Below the pieces are notes generated by a model. That model made no database searches. It was given only the letters and a program-made list of their open reading frames with translations, and was not told the origin of the DNA. From the NCBI GenBank assembly GCA_027625915.1, contig JANTQA010000063.1:2294001-2358000 (forward strand): 64,000 nt of DNA, written 5' to 3'. This DNA is from Anaeramoeba flamelloides (taxonomy: Eukaryota > Metamonada > Anaeramoebidae). This document shows, piece by piece, positions 9,682-20,640 of the stretch (within the stretch, counting starts at the first letter, position 1; every line of letters begins with the position of its first letter). Made by a program: the position numbers and the translations under genes.

Positions 9682-11070
9682 TCAATATTTTTTGTGAAAT
9701 AGGCTTAATTGATGATGGCTATTCTGTAACGAAGAGGACTTAAAAGTTCTTCTTCTAAATTTACCTAAATTTGAATCCAAGGGTAATATTGAATTTTTGG
9801 AGACAACCCCCTTTCTTTTCCGTTGACTAATTATATCAAATAAAGAAAATTGAGTTAAATCAATTTGTTCGTTGCCTTTTTCTTTTTCCTTTTGGTTAAC
9901 CTTTACTTTTCCCCCATCCCCATTCCCATCCCCTTTTCTTTCCTTTACTTCGATTTCTTTGCTTGTCTGTTTTTTGAAATCCAATTCTTTTTTATTAGTC
10001 GACGAAATGGTTTCCCATTTTCCATCTAGAAAGATTCTTATTTTTTCTGTTGTTTGTGTTTTTTCATTCTTCAAAATGTCCTTTAAAAGACCATCTACAA
10101 TTAAGTCTGAATAAGAAATTGGTTGGTTACAACAAGGACAAGTCAAATCATTTCCTTTTTCAGAACGAATTAAAAATTCTTCAAGATCAAAGCATTGAAG
10201 ATGCTGGCATTTTCTTCCCCTTGAGGGAATTGAAATGGTTTTGCCCGACAATGAACATTTTGGTGAAATAACCAGGCTTTGCTTTTCGTTTTTGTTTTCA
10301 TTTTCTTTTTTTTGATTCTGGTTTGGGTTTTCTTTTTCGTTGTTATTTTCAAGGCGGGTTTGACTTTTGCTTTGACTTTGTTTTTTGTTTGGCAAAAAGA
10401 TTAACTTTAATTGTTTGATCATGTTTTGTTTCGAAATTGTGTTTTTCTTTGTAATGGAATTTGCAATAGACGAAGGATCTGGTTGCTCCATATGTTGAAA
10501 CACTACTATTGTCTCTTCTAATTTGTTAATTGCCTGAAAAGTTATTTCATTTTGTTCGGTATCAAAAAGTCCCAAATCAACTTGAATTGTGCGATCAGTT
10601 TTTATAACGAACTTTGATCCATTAATTGTTACACAAATAAACCCATCATTTCTTATTTTCGTTTGTTTTTGTTGTTGTTGTTGTTGTTGTTGTTTTTTGT
10701 TGGTTAAATTTAAGGAATTAGTAATTGGTGCTTGTTGAAAATTGGTGTTGCTAATGAATCTAATACAAAAATTTGAATTGTGTTGAGCAAAATGATCAAG
10801 AATCTTTTTCACACGAGCCTGTGGAAGAACAAACCTCAGTGGCTTTGAAGTGCTGACAATACCCGGGCCAATAAGAGGTGGGTGCTCTGGCTTTAAAAAT
10901 AATGAATCACCAAAAAGAATGGAATGAATTGCTTTAGCCTTGACATTTTTATTCAAATAATAATGGTTAACGAGCTTTTTATATAAAATCTGTGTTTGTG
11001 GATCTTTTATTTGTTCAATTTTTAAAGACAATTTTTTATTCTTTTGGTTTTGGTTTTGGCTTTGGTTCAT
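9682..11070 (-). CDS. PIAS-type E3 SUMO-protein ligase (SP-RING)
   Basis: A 462-residue protein read from the ATG at 11068-11070, stop TGA at 9682-9684. An upstream in-frame ATG at 11185-11187 would add 39 hydrophobic residues that look like untranslated leader. Residues 80-190 resemble the PINIT domain of PIAS/Siz proteins. Residues 268-335 are a clear SP-RING (MIZ) finger: SGKTISIPSRGRKCQHLQCF and then CPCCNQPI. The expected metal ligands C272, C288, H290, C293, C311 and C314 are all present. PIAS proteins act in the nucleus, bringing UBC9-SUMO to substrates. I see no N-terminal SAP DNA-binding domain, which most PIAS and Siz proteins have. The C-terminal third is Lys/Glu-rich and disordered. 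A short polyQ run lies near residues 127-134. The family call is secure; the substrate is unknown. Confidence 0.9.
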   Translation of the reverse strand: MNQSQNQNQKNKKLSLKIEQIKDPQTQILYKKLVNHYYLNKNVKAKAIHSILFGDSLFLKPEHPPLIGPGIVSTSKPLRFVLPQARVKKILDHFAQHNSNFCIRFISNTNFQQAPITNSLNLTNKKQQQQQQQQKQTKIRNDGFICVTINGSKFVIKTDRTIQVDLGLFDTEQNEITFQAINKLEETIVVFQHMEQPDPSSIANSITKKNTISKQNMIKQLKLIFLPNKKQSQSKSQTRLENNNEKENPNQNQKKENENKNEKQSLVISPKCSLSGKTISIPSRGRKCQHLQCFDLEEFLIRSEKGNDLTCPCCNQPISYSDLIVDGLLKDILKNEKTQTTEKIRIFLDGKWETISSTNKKELDFKKQTSKEIEVKERKGDGNGDGGKVKVNQKEKEKGNEQIDLTQFSLFDIISQRKRKGVVSKNSILPLDSNLGKFRRRTFKSSSLQNSHHQLSLFHKKY

Positions 11071-11519
11071 TTCTTTTTTGTTGAGATTTACCTTCGACTT
11101 CAAAAGCACTTTGAAACAAAAATTGTATTTTAAGTGAAAAACAAAAAATAAATTTTGGAATATTTGATAAAAGAATTTTTTGTTCATTTTATTTTTGATC
11201 CAACATAAATCCTTCAATTTTGTTGGATTTAGGAATAAATTCAGTGATTTATTTTGATTTTGAAAGTGTCTAAATTAAATATAACAATTAAATTATTCTT
11301 TTTTTAACTATTTTGTGTTCCTTAAAAGAACAAAAAAAGAGTGAAATATAAAAAAAATTTTGAAGAACGTAACAACAAATAAATTTTCTGAAATCCTTTT
11401 TCAATGGTCTAGATTTTTCTTATTATTTTCAAAAATTTTAAATGTGTGTATAAAATGATCTATGAAAACTGTTTTCCAGAATAAAAATATGTGACTTTTT
11501 TTGGATATTTTTTACCTTA

Positions 11520-11880
11520 AATCATAAAACCAACAGTAAACAATAAACAATAGTGAATATATAATTGGTTTCTTTAAGTTCTAAATTCTTAAAATAGAAA
11601 TTCTAAAAATAAAGATCAAATTGCAAAATTTATCTCTAAAAATAGAGTAAATTTTTAAAGAAAATTTATACAGTCGAAACAACAAACCAAAAAAATTCAA
11701 AACAATTGAGAAAAGTAGGAAAAATTTTCAACCAATTATATTCCTAATTTAAAATTATAGTAAATATCAAGGGGTTTAGTTTTCAAATTGATTTGAACTT
11801 AGGTATACTATTGGGTATTGAATTATAAGTTGCATTGGAACCAAAAGAAAAAAAAAAAACACAGGGAAAATAAATGTCAA
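11520..11880 (+). repeat. Dispersed repeat K, copy 1
   Basis: It resembles 53895-54245 in intron 3 of the YAK gene. The best landmark is GATTTGAACTTAGGTATACT followed by ATTRGRTATTGAATT. An inverted partial copy starts about 560 bp downstream. Confidence 0.65.
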
Positions 11881-12439
11881 TAAATAGATTAAAAAACCAA
11901 AATTGAAAAAAAAAAGTGAGACAAAATTATGACTCTAATTGTAATTTCATGCTTGATATTGAGTTTATTCATAATATAATCAAAACCCAACTTCTTAACA
12001 ATCTTGAGGGTGTTGTATTTATTGTTGTTAGTAGTAACATATTTTCAAAAATCTCAAGTCCAGAAAATAGGTCAATTTTGGGGTAAAAAATTTTTAAATG
12101 TATATGACAATGAATTTATGTTTAATTCTACTTTAGAATATTTTTTGAATAGATAATAAATAACAGTTTTGGAAACACTCTGCTAATCTTAAAAAAACTC
12201 AAATTCTTGAAAAAAAAAATAAATTATAATAAATATAGAAAGTCCAAGGTTTATTCTGCTGTTTGAAATAAACAAACCTAGAACACTTCACAAATAAAAT
12301 AGAAAACCTCAAAAAAACCTAGAACACTTAACTTAGAAAACAAAAAAACCCAAGTAACTGTATGTATGCTACAGAACTTGACTGAAGTTTCCAAATTTAA
12401 AAGCAATTGTTTCATAAAATTTCAATGGACTCCAACTTT

Positions 12440-12660
12440 TTTTTATTATCAAACCAGGAACAATATAATGTGTGCCTAACTACTAATAATCCCTGTTTCA
12501 AAATATAATCCTTGCTTTTTTTTCTTCTTATTCCATAGGTAACATCCAATCAATATCCAATAGTATACCTAAGTTCAAATCAATTTTAAAAGTTAAGGTC
12601 TCATTATTTTCAATAAAATTTAAATTATTCATTTGATTTGTTAATAATTGTTTATAATTT
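12440..12660 (-). repeat. Dispersed repeat K, inverted partial copy
   Basis: The reverse complement carries the same landmark as 11795-11850 and 54165-54230 and continues with GAAGAAAAAA and ATATTTTGAAACA, as the YAK-intron copy does. Together with 11520-11880 it forms an inverted pair. Confidence 0.6.
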
Positions 12661-13659
12661 TTTCCGTTTTTTAAAATTTTCAATTTTTTAATGATAAAAA
12701 TAATTATTAAAATTAGCTTAATTTTCTCATATCAGATTATTGCGATTTGATCCTTTATTTTCAGACTCTCTTATTTAAATAATAGAACTTCAAGAAACCA
12801 AGTCCAGATCTAATAGGGTTTATTCTTCCTTTCTGTGATCAATAAATTATAGTCTTCAATAAAAAAGAAACACACTTTTTTTCTTAAAACGTGTCGTAAC
12901 TTTTCTACAGATTATGTTTTGATCATAGTATAAGGAAAGAGAAAACATTTCTTTTTTCAAAAGTGGTCGAAAATTAAAACAAAACACTTTAATTCCAAAA
13001 ATTAAATTAACAAAGTTTCTATTGAGTTCTTTGGCCTATTCAAATAACTTTTTGAAAAAGGTATCGTATCAATTTTCTTGTCAAATTAGTGAAATATTTT
13101 CAAGATCCAACTTTCAATTAATAAAAAATTTACTTACTGTGCTCCTGAACTTCCAAAAAAGGAACTCTATTATTTAAATTAATTTTTTTTTTCTTTTATG
13201 AACAAAAATGACTTTTAAAATAAAAAGCTATTTTATCAAACCACCAATACCTGAACATAAAATAAAATCAGAATATAAAATAATTCAATTTTATTACTCT
13301 CCTATTCTCGTAAAACTTTTTTAGGAGTTTTTAATAAAAATAAAAGTTGACTCAATTCGAAATTCTGTAAATTGAATGTTTTGACACTTACAGTTTTGTT
13401 GTTTTTTCATTGGAATTCTTTTCAAAAGAAACGAATTGTTTGGATTTTAAAATCTTTTTTTTCATTTTTCTCTTCTTTCTTAAAAAGTTTGATACTTTTT
13501 TTTTTTTTTTTTCTTTTCTTTTTTTTTTTTTTTTTTTTTTTATTATAATATTTTTTTAAAAGTACCAACACACTTTAATTTACACAAACCCTTTTCAAAA
13601 AAACAAATTCTTTAATAATTATAGTGACCACTTATTGGGGATCAAGTTTATTAGGTTGC

Positions 13660-14289
13660 ATGAGCAACCCAAAAATTTGTAAGCAACTTTAACTTTATTT
13701 TTTTTTTTTTTTGAAAAACATTTTTCTTTATGTTAAACAAATAAATATTTCTTTTTCAAAATAAAAAAAAAAAACAAAACAAAAAAGGCATAATGACACT
13801 CTTATGTATGCCATGTCAACTTGCCAAAAATAAAGCATCTGTTGATCAAAGAGAATGCACAATTTGTGATTGTCTCTGTAAGGGATTTTTTTTTTTTTTT
13901 TTTTATTTTTTTTATTTTTTTTTTTTTTTTTTGATTGTTTAAATTTTTGTTTTAAATTTTTACTTTTCAAAATTTGAGTTTCAGCTTTCATTTCAAAACA
14001 ACAAGAATTAATTTAACTTTTCACACTTCAAAAAAATATTTAACTTTTTCTCTTTTTTTTTCGTTTTTACCTCTGTTTTTATAATTAACTTTTGTTTTTC
14101 ATAAATAAACAAACGAATAAAAAAAAATAAAAAAAAAATAAATACAACAAAGGTATGCCACGTGAATATTTCACAAGACAACAAATCAGAAGTAAATATG
14201 GATTTGAACAAGCCACTTTGATGGATTGTATTGTTACTGGACCATGTCTTCCTTGTGCAGTTTGCCAAGATGTAAATATTTTTTTTTTT

Positions 14290-14326
<37 letters not shown>

Positions 14327-14434
14327 CTTCTTCTTAAAGTCCTAATGGTCTAAATTTTATTTTTTCCTTCATATTTTTGCTATTTCTAAAATTAGGCTCG
14401 TGAAATTGAAGACAGAGGTTCAATGGTCAGATAA
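13660..14434 (+). CDS. PLAC8 family cysteine-rich protein (four exons)
   Basis: Exons 13660-13678, 13788-13877, 14153-14271 and 14396-14434 join in phase to an 88-residue protein; all introns are GT-AG, 109, 275 and 124 nt long, with long T runs. The protein reads MSNPKICIMTLLCMPCQLAK, then ECTICDCLCMPREYF, then LMDCIVTGPCLPCAVCQDAR and ends in EIEDRGSMVR. The CLPCAVCQDAREIEDRG part is the classic C-terminal PLAC8 signature, and the earlier Cys clusters also fit. PLAC8/Cys-rich proteins are small and often membrane-associated; in plants and fungi some affect cell size or metal transport. The first exon has only 19 nt and is the least certain. The N-terminus lacks the usual Trp/Gly-rich start, so a further upstream exon cannot be excluded. 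Confidence 0.85.
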
Positions 14435-17019
14435 TTTGTTTTTATTTACATTGTTTCAATTTTTTTGTTTGTGGATCAAATCTGGAAATATTTCAAACAA
14501 AAAGCATTTCGAAAATGACGAAACTATTATTAATTTATTTTTATTGTTTTTCAATCAGACTCTTATTTCTTTTTTATAATCATAACTAACTCGCAACAAA
14601 ATTGCTCACACAATTCTCAAATATTTAAATCCTAAAATAAATTACAAACATGGATTAATTCTTTAATATTTTTTATTTTTTCTCAATTTTAATTTTCCAT
14701 TATCAACGAAGCTATATCAAATATCTTTATTAATTTTAATTAAAATTGTACCTCAAAATTTGATTATTATAAAATGTGATAATTTTAATTGGTTCCGGCT
14801 TTTAAAAGCTTCAACAATTGAAAAAATAATATAATTAATTGAAAATTTAATTTTGAAAAAGTTAGATTTTAGGAAAAATCGTTATTATCAACAATATAGA
14901 ACTTTTCTGACAAATCGAAAAATTTGTGAATAATACATCGTTTCGCGATAATTGGATTATCATCAAGTTATGATTTTTTGTTGATATTCTGAATTATTTC
15001 TGATAATATAAAAAACTCGCAATTATTTACAAATTCGTGATAATCTAAAAAAAAAGAGTTGTAATAAATTGAGAAAAATTTTTAGTTTTAATTTATGCTT
15101 AAAAAAAAAATGACTTAAAAGTGTCTGAAAACTTTTAAAAATATTGTAAAAAATCATGTAAATGATTTTTTATTATTTTGATTTTTTGTAACAGAATAAA
15201 AATATTATCTTAAAATTTTGAGTTTGTAAAGATTTTTTCAGGGATAATTCTTAAATTTGTGAAAACTCTTTTTATTAATGATAAAATCTGAAATTTGAGA
15301 ATTTTGGTCTATAAAATGAAAATCTTTTTTTATCTCTAAAAAATCATTGTCACTAATTTCTCTTTTGTCAAAATTTAATAATAAGAAAGATTTGATAAAA
15401 ATTTCGATGTTTTAACAATAGAGTAAAATAAAAATTCTTTGTTTCACAAAAAAAAAAAAAACACTTCAGATCATTAGATATTTTCAAAAAGTGAGGATTT
15501 ATTTATAATGAGATTTATAAGATATAAAGTTTTGTTAAAAAATCAAGTTCGAAAAAGTGATAAGCCTTTTCTTTAAAAAAATTTGAATCTGAGTTTTAAA
15601 TTTAATAAAAGGAAATAAATAAACACGTTGATTTTGTGAAGTACGGAACTTCAAAACAATTTTTTTTTATCCTCACTTTTTCAATGGGGATTAAAGTGAA
15701 AAATTAACCCTTTTTTCGTCAAATGAGGACATTTTTATTGAGGAAATTCTTTAAAATGTATGAGTTTTATCAAATAATTTTTGCTAAATAATATTTCAAT
15801 TTTTGGAAAAGATCTTTTTTTCGATTTATTTTTTTGATTTTTTTTATATCATTTTTTTATTTTTTCTTATTGATTTAATTGTTTTTTTTTTCTCTATCAT
15901 TTTTTTTTAATCACTACATTTCAGCTTTTATAATAAAGTCAACTAGAATAAAAATAAACCCTTGAAAAACGTTTTTAAAATTCGAAAAATTGAACTTGTG
16001 AAATTTCTTTTCTATAATTACATTTACTATTAAATTTTTTTTTTGTAAATAGTTTTGATTTCAGAAAGAAATTTAGAATATTTTATACATAATTTTCCAA
16101 TTAAATATGTCTCAAAAATTCTAATATTTTATTTTTTTTAGGAATTTATATTTTATCAAGTTATTTCTTTCATGAAGATAAACTCTAATTCCACATTTAT
16201 TATATGTCTGATTTCTAAATAAACTTTTTTTTTTAATTCTTGTAAAAAAAAAAAAAATATTTTTCTTCATTTTGAGAAGCCGCCTTTGATGGGAAAGGGG
16301 TTAATAAATTAATCTTTTAAAAAAAGAGAGAAACAAAACTTATTTTCTGTCTTTGAAATATAAATAATTGAAAGGCAAAAAGAAAAAGAAAAATAAACTC
16401 TTTTATAGTCAAAGGGAACCAGTTTTATTGAGGAAATAGAACATATTATATGAGTTTAATTCATTACTTTTCTCAAAATAAAAGATAATTTTGAGATCAA
16501 AATCATTTTTTCTCATTTTGTAAATTTTTTTTTTTGAATTTTACTTTTTTATTTTTTTTTAAAATTGTTTTAAAAAAAAAAAATGTTTGAAACCCCAAAT
16601 TAACATTAAAAAGAGTTAGGTATTGTATGCTATTTTAAAATTAATAAAGTTACAAGAAAAAAACCAAATTAACAATAATTTTAATTTCCTATTGAAATTG
16701 AGAAAAATTACATGAGACGTTCCAATGAAAGGGGATCAAAAATTTTTTAACTTTTTTTTTTTTTGAAATTTATTGTTTGTTCAGACTTTTCTTTTATGAT
16801 TATGGACTCGAATACAAAGATTATTATTTCTCAAATTTCTAAACAATCGAAGTTTGGTTAATTCTTAAAAATAAAGTGAATTTTTCATTAGTAGTTGGGT
16901 ACTTCCGAGTGAAATATAGGTTTATTATATTAAAATTATTCTAAGTTTTGAATTAAAACATAATCTTTCGAAAATCAATTTCAAAAATTATGGCTCACAT
17001 GAAATAATAATATGAAATA

Positions 17020-17690
17020 TATATATATATAATCCTTTAGTATTTAAGAACAACTCAAAATTAAATCTGATTTTTTATTTACCTTTAATTCATTCTAAAT
17101 ATATACAAACCTGTCATTTTAAAAATTTAAAACAATAAAACCAAAAACTAAAAAAAAGTGTGAGTCAATAATTATTGAAAAGAGCATTACCAATTTTTAT
17201 TATCTGAAATTTCACTTAAAAAAATGTTATAAGAAGATTTTCAGCTATTAATTCAATATATTTTAAAAGGTAATAAAGAACTTAAAATTTCTTAGTGATT
17301 ATTTGACTTTTCGAATATCTTTTTTTTTCCACATGATCTTGTACAAAAAAAAAAGTATCAAAAAAAAAAAAAAAAGAAAAAGAAAAATTTTTCAAAATAA
17401 TAAAAAAAAAAAGATTAACAAAAAGAAAAAGAAAACAAAAATAAAAGAAAAACAAAAGATTAACAAAAATTTAAAAAATCAAAATATAAATTTACATAAT
17501 AAGAAAAAATCATTTTGAGATAAAATTTGAAAAAAATTTTTTGATAAGAATACAAGATAAACCCTCAAAAAAACTTCCATTAACATTGGAAAGAGAGTCA
17601 AAATTTTTGAAAATAAGTTTATAAAGTCATAAAAAATAAAGAAAAATTCATTATATTTTGCCAAATTTAAGTTATAAGAGGATTCCATAA
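17020..17690 (+). repeat. Dispersed repeat D, copy 1
   Basis: About 650 bp that matches 34125-34800 in the same orientation, with many small gaps. Landmarks are AATAAAACCAAAAACTAAAA, GAAATTTCACT, and AAACCCTCAAAAAAA. A piece near 24660-24790 is also related. It is followed at once by repeat L copy 1. Confidence 0.65.
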
Positions 17691-18030
17691 TACATTAGTT
17701 AAGTCACTATAAAGTTTTAACAATCTCGATAATTTTGATCAAATCACAATATTGTAGAAAATGATCATAATTAATACTATCATAATAAAAAACTAAAAAT
17801 TGTAATATTTGAAAAAATCACAACAATTGTCTAGAAATCATGATAATTACAAAATTTCATGATAAAAAATTAAACCATGATATAATACTTGATGGTTTTC
17901 AAGTTTAATTCTCATATTTTTAAAAAGAAAAATATTAATTGATCAAAAAAAAAATATTTTTTGAAAAAAAGTTAATTCTTTAAAAAAACAACTCAAAAGA
18001 TACTTGGTTCAATCAAGGATCGTCTCAATT
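17690..18030 (+). repeat. Dispersed repeat L, copy 1
   Basis: The reverse complement matches 35290-35660. Landmarks are CTTGGTTCAATCAAGGATC here and its inverse there. It contains several spaced copies of TCATGATAATT-like sequence. Confidence 0.6.
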
Positions 18031-18227
18031 GTTTTAATTGTATTTTATTGTGATTTTTTGACCGATAAAACCCTTTTATATCAACAAACATAATAAAAAA
18101 GGTAAATAAATGTTTTCTTAGGCAATCACCCTATAATACATTGTATTGAATAAAAAGTTTTGTGAAAAGACTAACAGTCATCCATTTTTAAAGAGATGAG
18201 TTCTTGGGTTTTAGTAATGAATAAATA

Positions 18228-18694
18228 CCTGGCATCAAAAAAATCCCCGACAAGATTTTTTTTTGTTAATATTCAGAAAATTGATGTATAATTTATTGTA
18301 TTAAAAACCAAATCCTATTTATAAATAACCAAATTTTTTATGAATCCAGTAATAAATACACCCAAAGATCATTTAAGTGGGGTTTCTAGACAATACTAAT
18401 TTAATTTTTTGATGAAATAAAGTAGATCTACCTATTTTGAAAAACAATCGAGTTTTCTGGAGATATATAAGAATTTGAATAATGATTTTTTCTATTCCCT
18501 GTTTTCTGACTTTTATAAGAGTGCACTGAACAAGTTGAATTGGATTACTGACCATTGGAATAAGAATGTGAGTTTTAATTTAAAAATTTTGATTCTTAAA
18601 TAAAAAGTATTTGATTTTAATAAAATAAATCACACAACAATTTTCCTGTAATCAACAATTAAAAATCTTGAAGGGGATTTTTTTGATGTCAGGG
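18228..18694. mobile_element. MITE-like element H, copy 1
   Basis: About 467 bp with inverted ends: CCTGGCATCAAAAAAATCCC at the left, and at the right CCCTGACATCAAAAAAATCC when read inverted. A TA precedes the left end. A diverged second copy lies at 46715-47186 and a half copy near 40018-40250. There is no transposase inside, so this is a non-autonomous DNA transposon relic, probably Tc1/mariner-like given the TA flank. Confidence 0.65.
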
Positions 18695-20640
18695 TTTTTT
18701 TCACTACGATAAAACAATTCCTGTATGATACATGATGTTTAAATGACTTGGATGACTTTTCAAAATCCTTCTCAAAAACTAGCAACATTATCACCAATTA
18801 TTAAGATCATTGATAATTTTTTTTTTATTCTTTTTATATCTTTGATCTTTTCAGAAAACACTACTAAAGTTAAAAGTGATTTTTATTAAATGATTACTAA
18901 TAAGGAAAATTAGACAATCTTGTTTTTTTTCATTCTAACCATTCAAGCCCTAAAATAAACTTTTAGAAGACATAGAAATTGGTTATCTATTAAAAAAATT
19001 GTGTTTTATGAAATAGAAAATTAAATTTCGATTTTAAGATAAAATTTTAAATTTCTCTTACATTATATGAGAATTTTTTTTTGCCTAATAAACACTGACA
19101 ACAATTCATTTTCATAATGAAAGAAAACATGGAAAATCGAATGGATTTTTCAATGATTATTTTTAAACTGTAAAAACCTGTAATTTGACCAATTTTGAAA
19201 ATTGAAGATCCCCATTAATGTAAGTTTTTTTATGAATTTGTTTGTCACTTCTGAAAACCAAAGGAACCAAAAAATCGATAAAATAGTTTTTAATCTTCCA
19301 CTATAAATTTTATGTTTTATGAGAAAAATTCATCACCATTTTACGGCTTGTCATACATGATACAATTTTAGAATAGAAAATCAATTTCTAGTTCTTAAAA
19401 AGTTTCCAAGTAATATTGGAATGGCTGTATTTAACTTGAGAAGGTAATAAGACCCCCTATAAAAAAAACTATATTTTTATATTCGAATATATTGTTGAAA
19501 TGGATAATTATTTGTTAGATTAAAAATCCATTAGAGATTTTATTTTTGTTTAAAAAAAAAATGAATAGAAAAAATTTTGCAACTACAAATAAATGCATAA
19601 GTTGTATAAAACTTTATAACTTTCAAACTTTTCAAAAATTTGAAGATAATTTACAACCATTTTAAATATTTTCAAGACCTTTTCATGACTCTTTCTAAAA
19701 CTTAATGGTGATTTTAAATTGAAAAAATGTTTTTCCAACTTAAAGCTTTGTTAAAGTTATTGGTCTTATTTATCAGGTGATTTTAAAAAAACAATTTTCT
19801 CTTTTTTTTGTGATTTTTCTATATGGTGATTTTATTAAGATTATTGTGATTTTTTTTTTTTCACAGTAAAGTCGGGAAAAAGACGATTTATTCAAATTAT
19901 AATGAATATTGTGCTAATATTGTGATAATAAATGTTCTCATAAAAACTTTTAATATTAATTTTTTTATCATTTTTTCATTTCGAAGCCTGAACAAGAAAG
20001 GTCTCTTCTAAGAGATTCTTTTCTAATTTGAAATTAAGGATATGTAGTTTAAAGGGTTTACTTTAATTTAAATTAATTCTATTATTCTTATTCAATAATA
20101 ATTACAAAATAATGTAAGTCCACCCTTAGAAATATTAAGAGAAAGTAAAACTTTCTTGTTATATTTTCAGAAAAATCTCTTTCTATGGAAAATTGATTAT
20201 TTATTGATCATTATAAAATTCAAATTGGAATTTTTTTTTTAGTTTCATCATTTAATAACTAAAAGAGTGAAAGTTAAGTTAAAAATTTTCTATAATATTA
20301 ATTGGGATCTAATTCAATAAATTGTTTATTGTCGATTTCTTTTAGATAAGATTTGTAAATGAATTCTTTTTTGAAAATTTAAAAAATATTTGATATCTAA
20401 AGTAATTGATAAATTTCAAATAGCAATTTTCATTGGATCTTCTTTAAATTAAAATAATAACCGACCGACTGAAAATTTATTAAAAAATAAATAAATAAAT
20501 AATAATAAAAAATAATTTTATTGAATCTTCTCTCGAATTGAAATAATAAAAAAAACCCAGGTAAATGGATCAACGAAAAAACGAATAGATAAATTATATA
20601 GTTATATTATAAAATATAATTATATTTTTTTTGAAATCAT

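Larger units (their letters stand above)
11071..13659. other. Non-coding stretch with an inverted pair of repeat K
   Basis: Between the divergent 5' ends of the SUMO ligase and PLAC8 genes. It contains repeat K copy 1 (11520-11880) and an inverted partial copy (12440-12660), making a foldback-like structure of about 1.1 kb. No coding sequence was recognised apart from the possible SUMO ligase leader. Confidence 0.55.
14435..20640. other. 6.2-kb non-coding stretch rich in repeats
   Basis: No gene is supported. It holds repeats D1 (17020-17690), L1 (17690-18030) and TA-flanked element H1 (18228-18694), and degenerate arrays of a TCATGATAATT-like motif (14880-15060, 17700-17880). There is also a weak internal duplication around TTTATTGAGGAAAT (15735-15810 and 16420-16510). 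The rest is plain AT-rich sequence. Confidence 0.55.

Noticed and set aside
13891-13932. Long T runs as terminators
   Set aside because: T runs are everywhere in introns and intergenic DNA here and have no predictive value.
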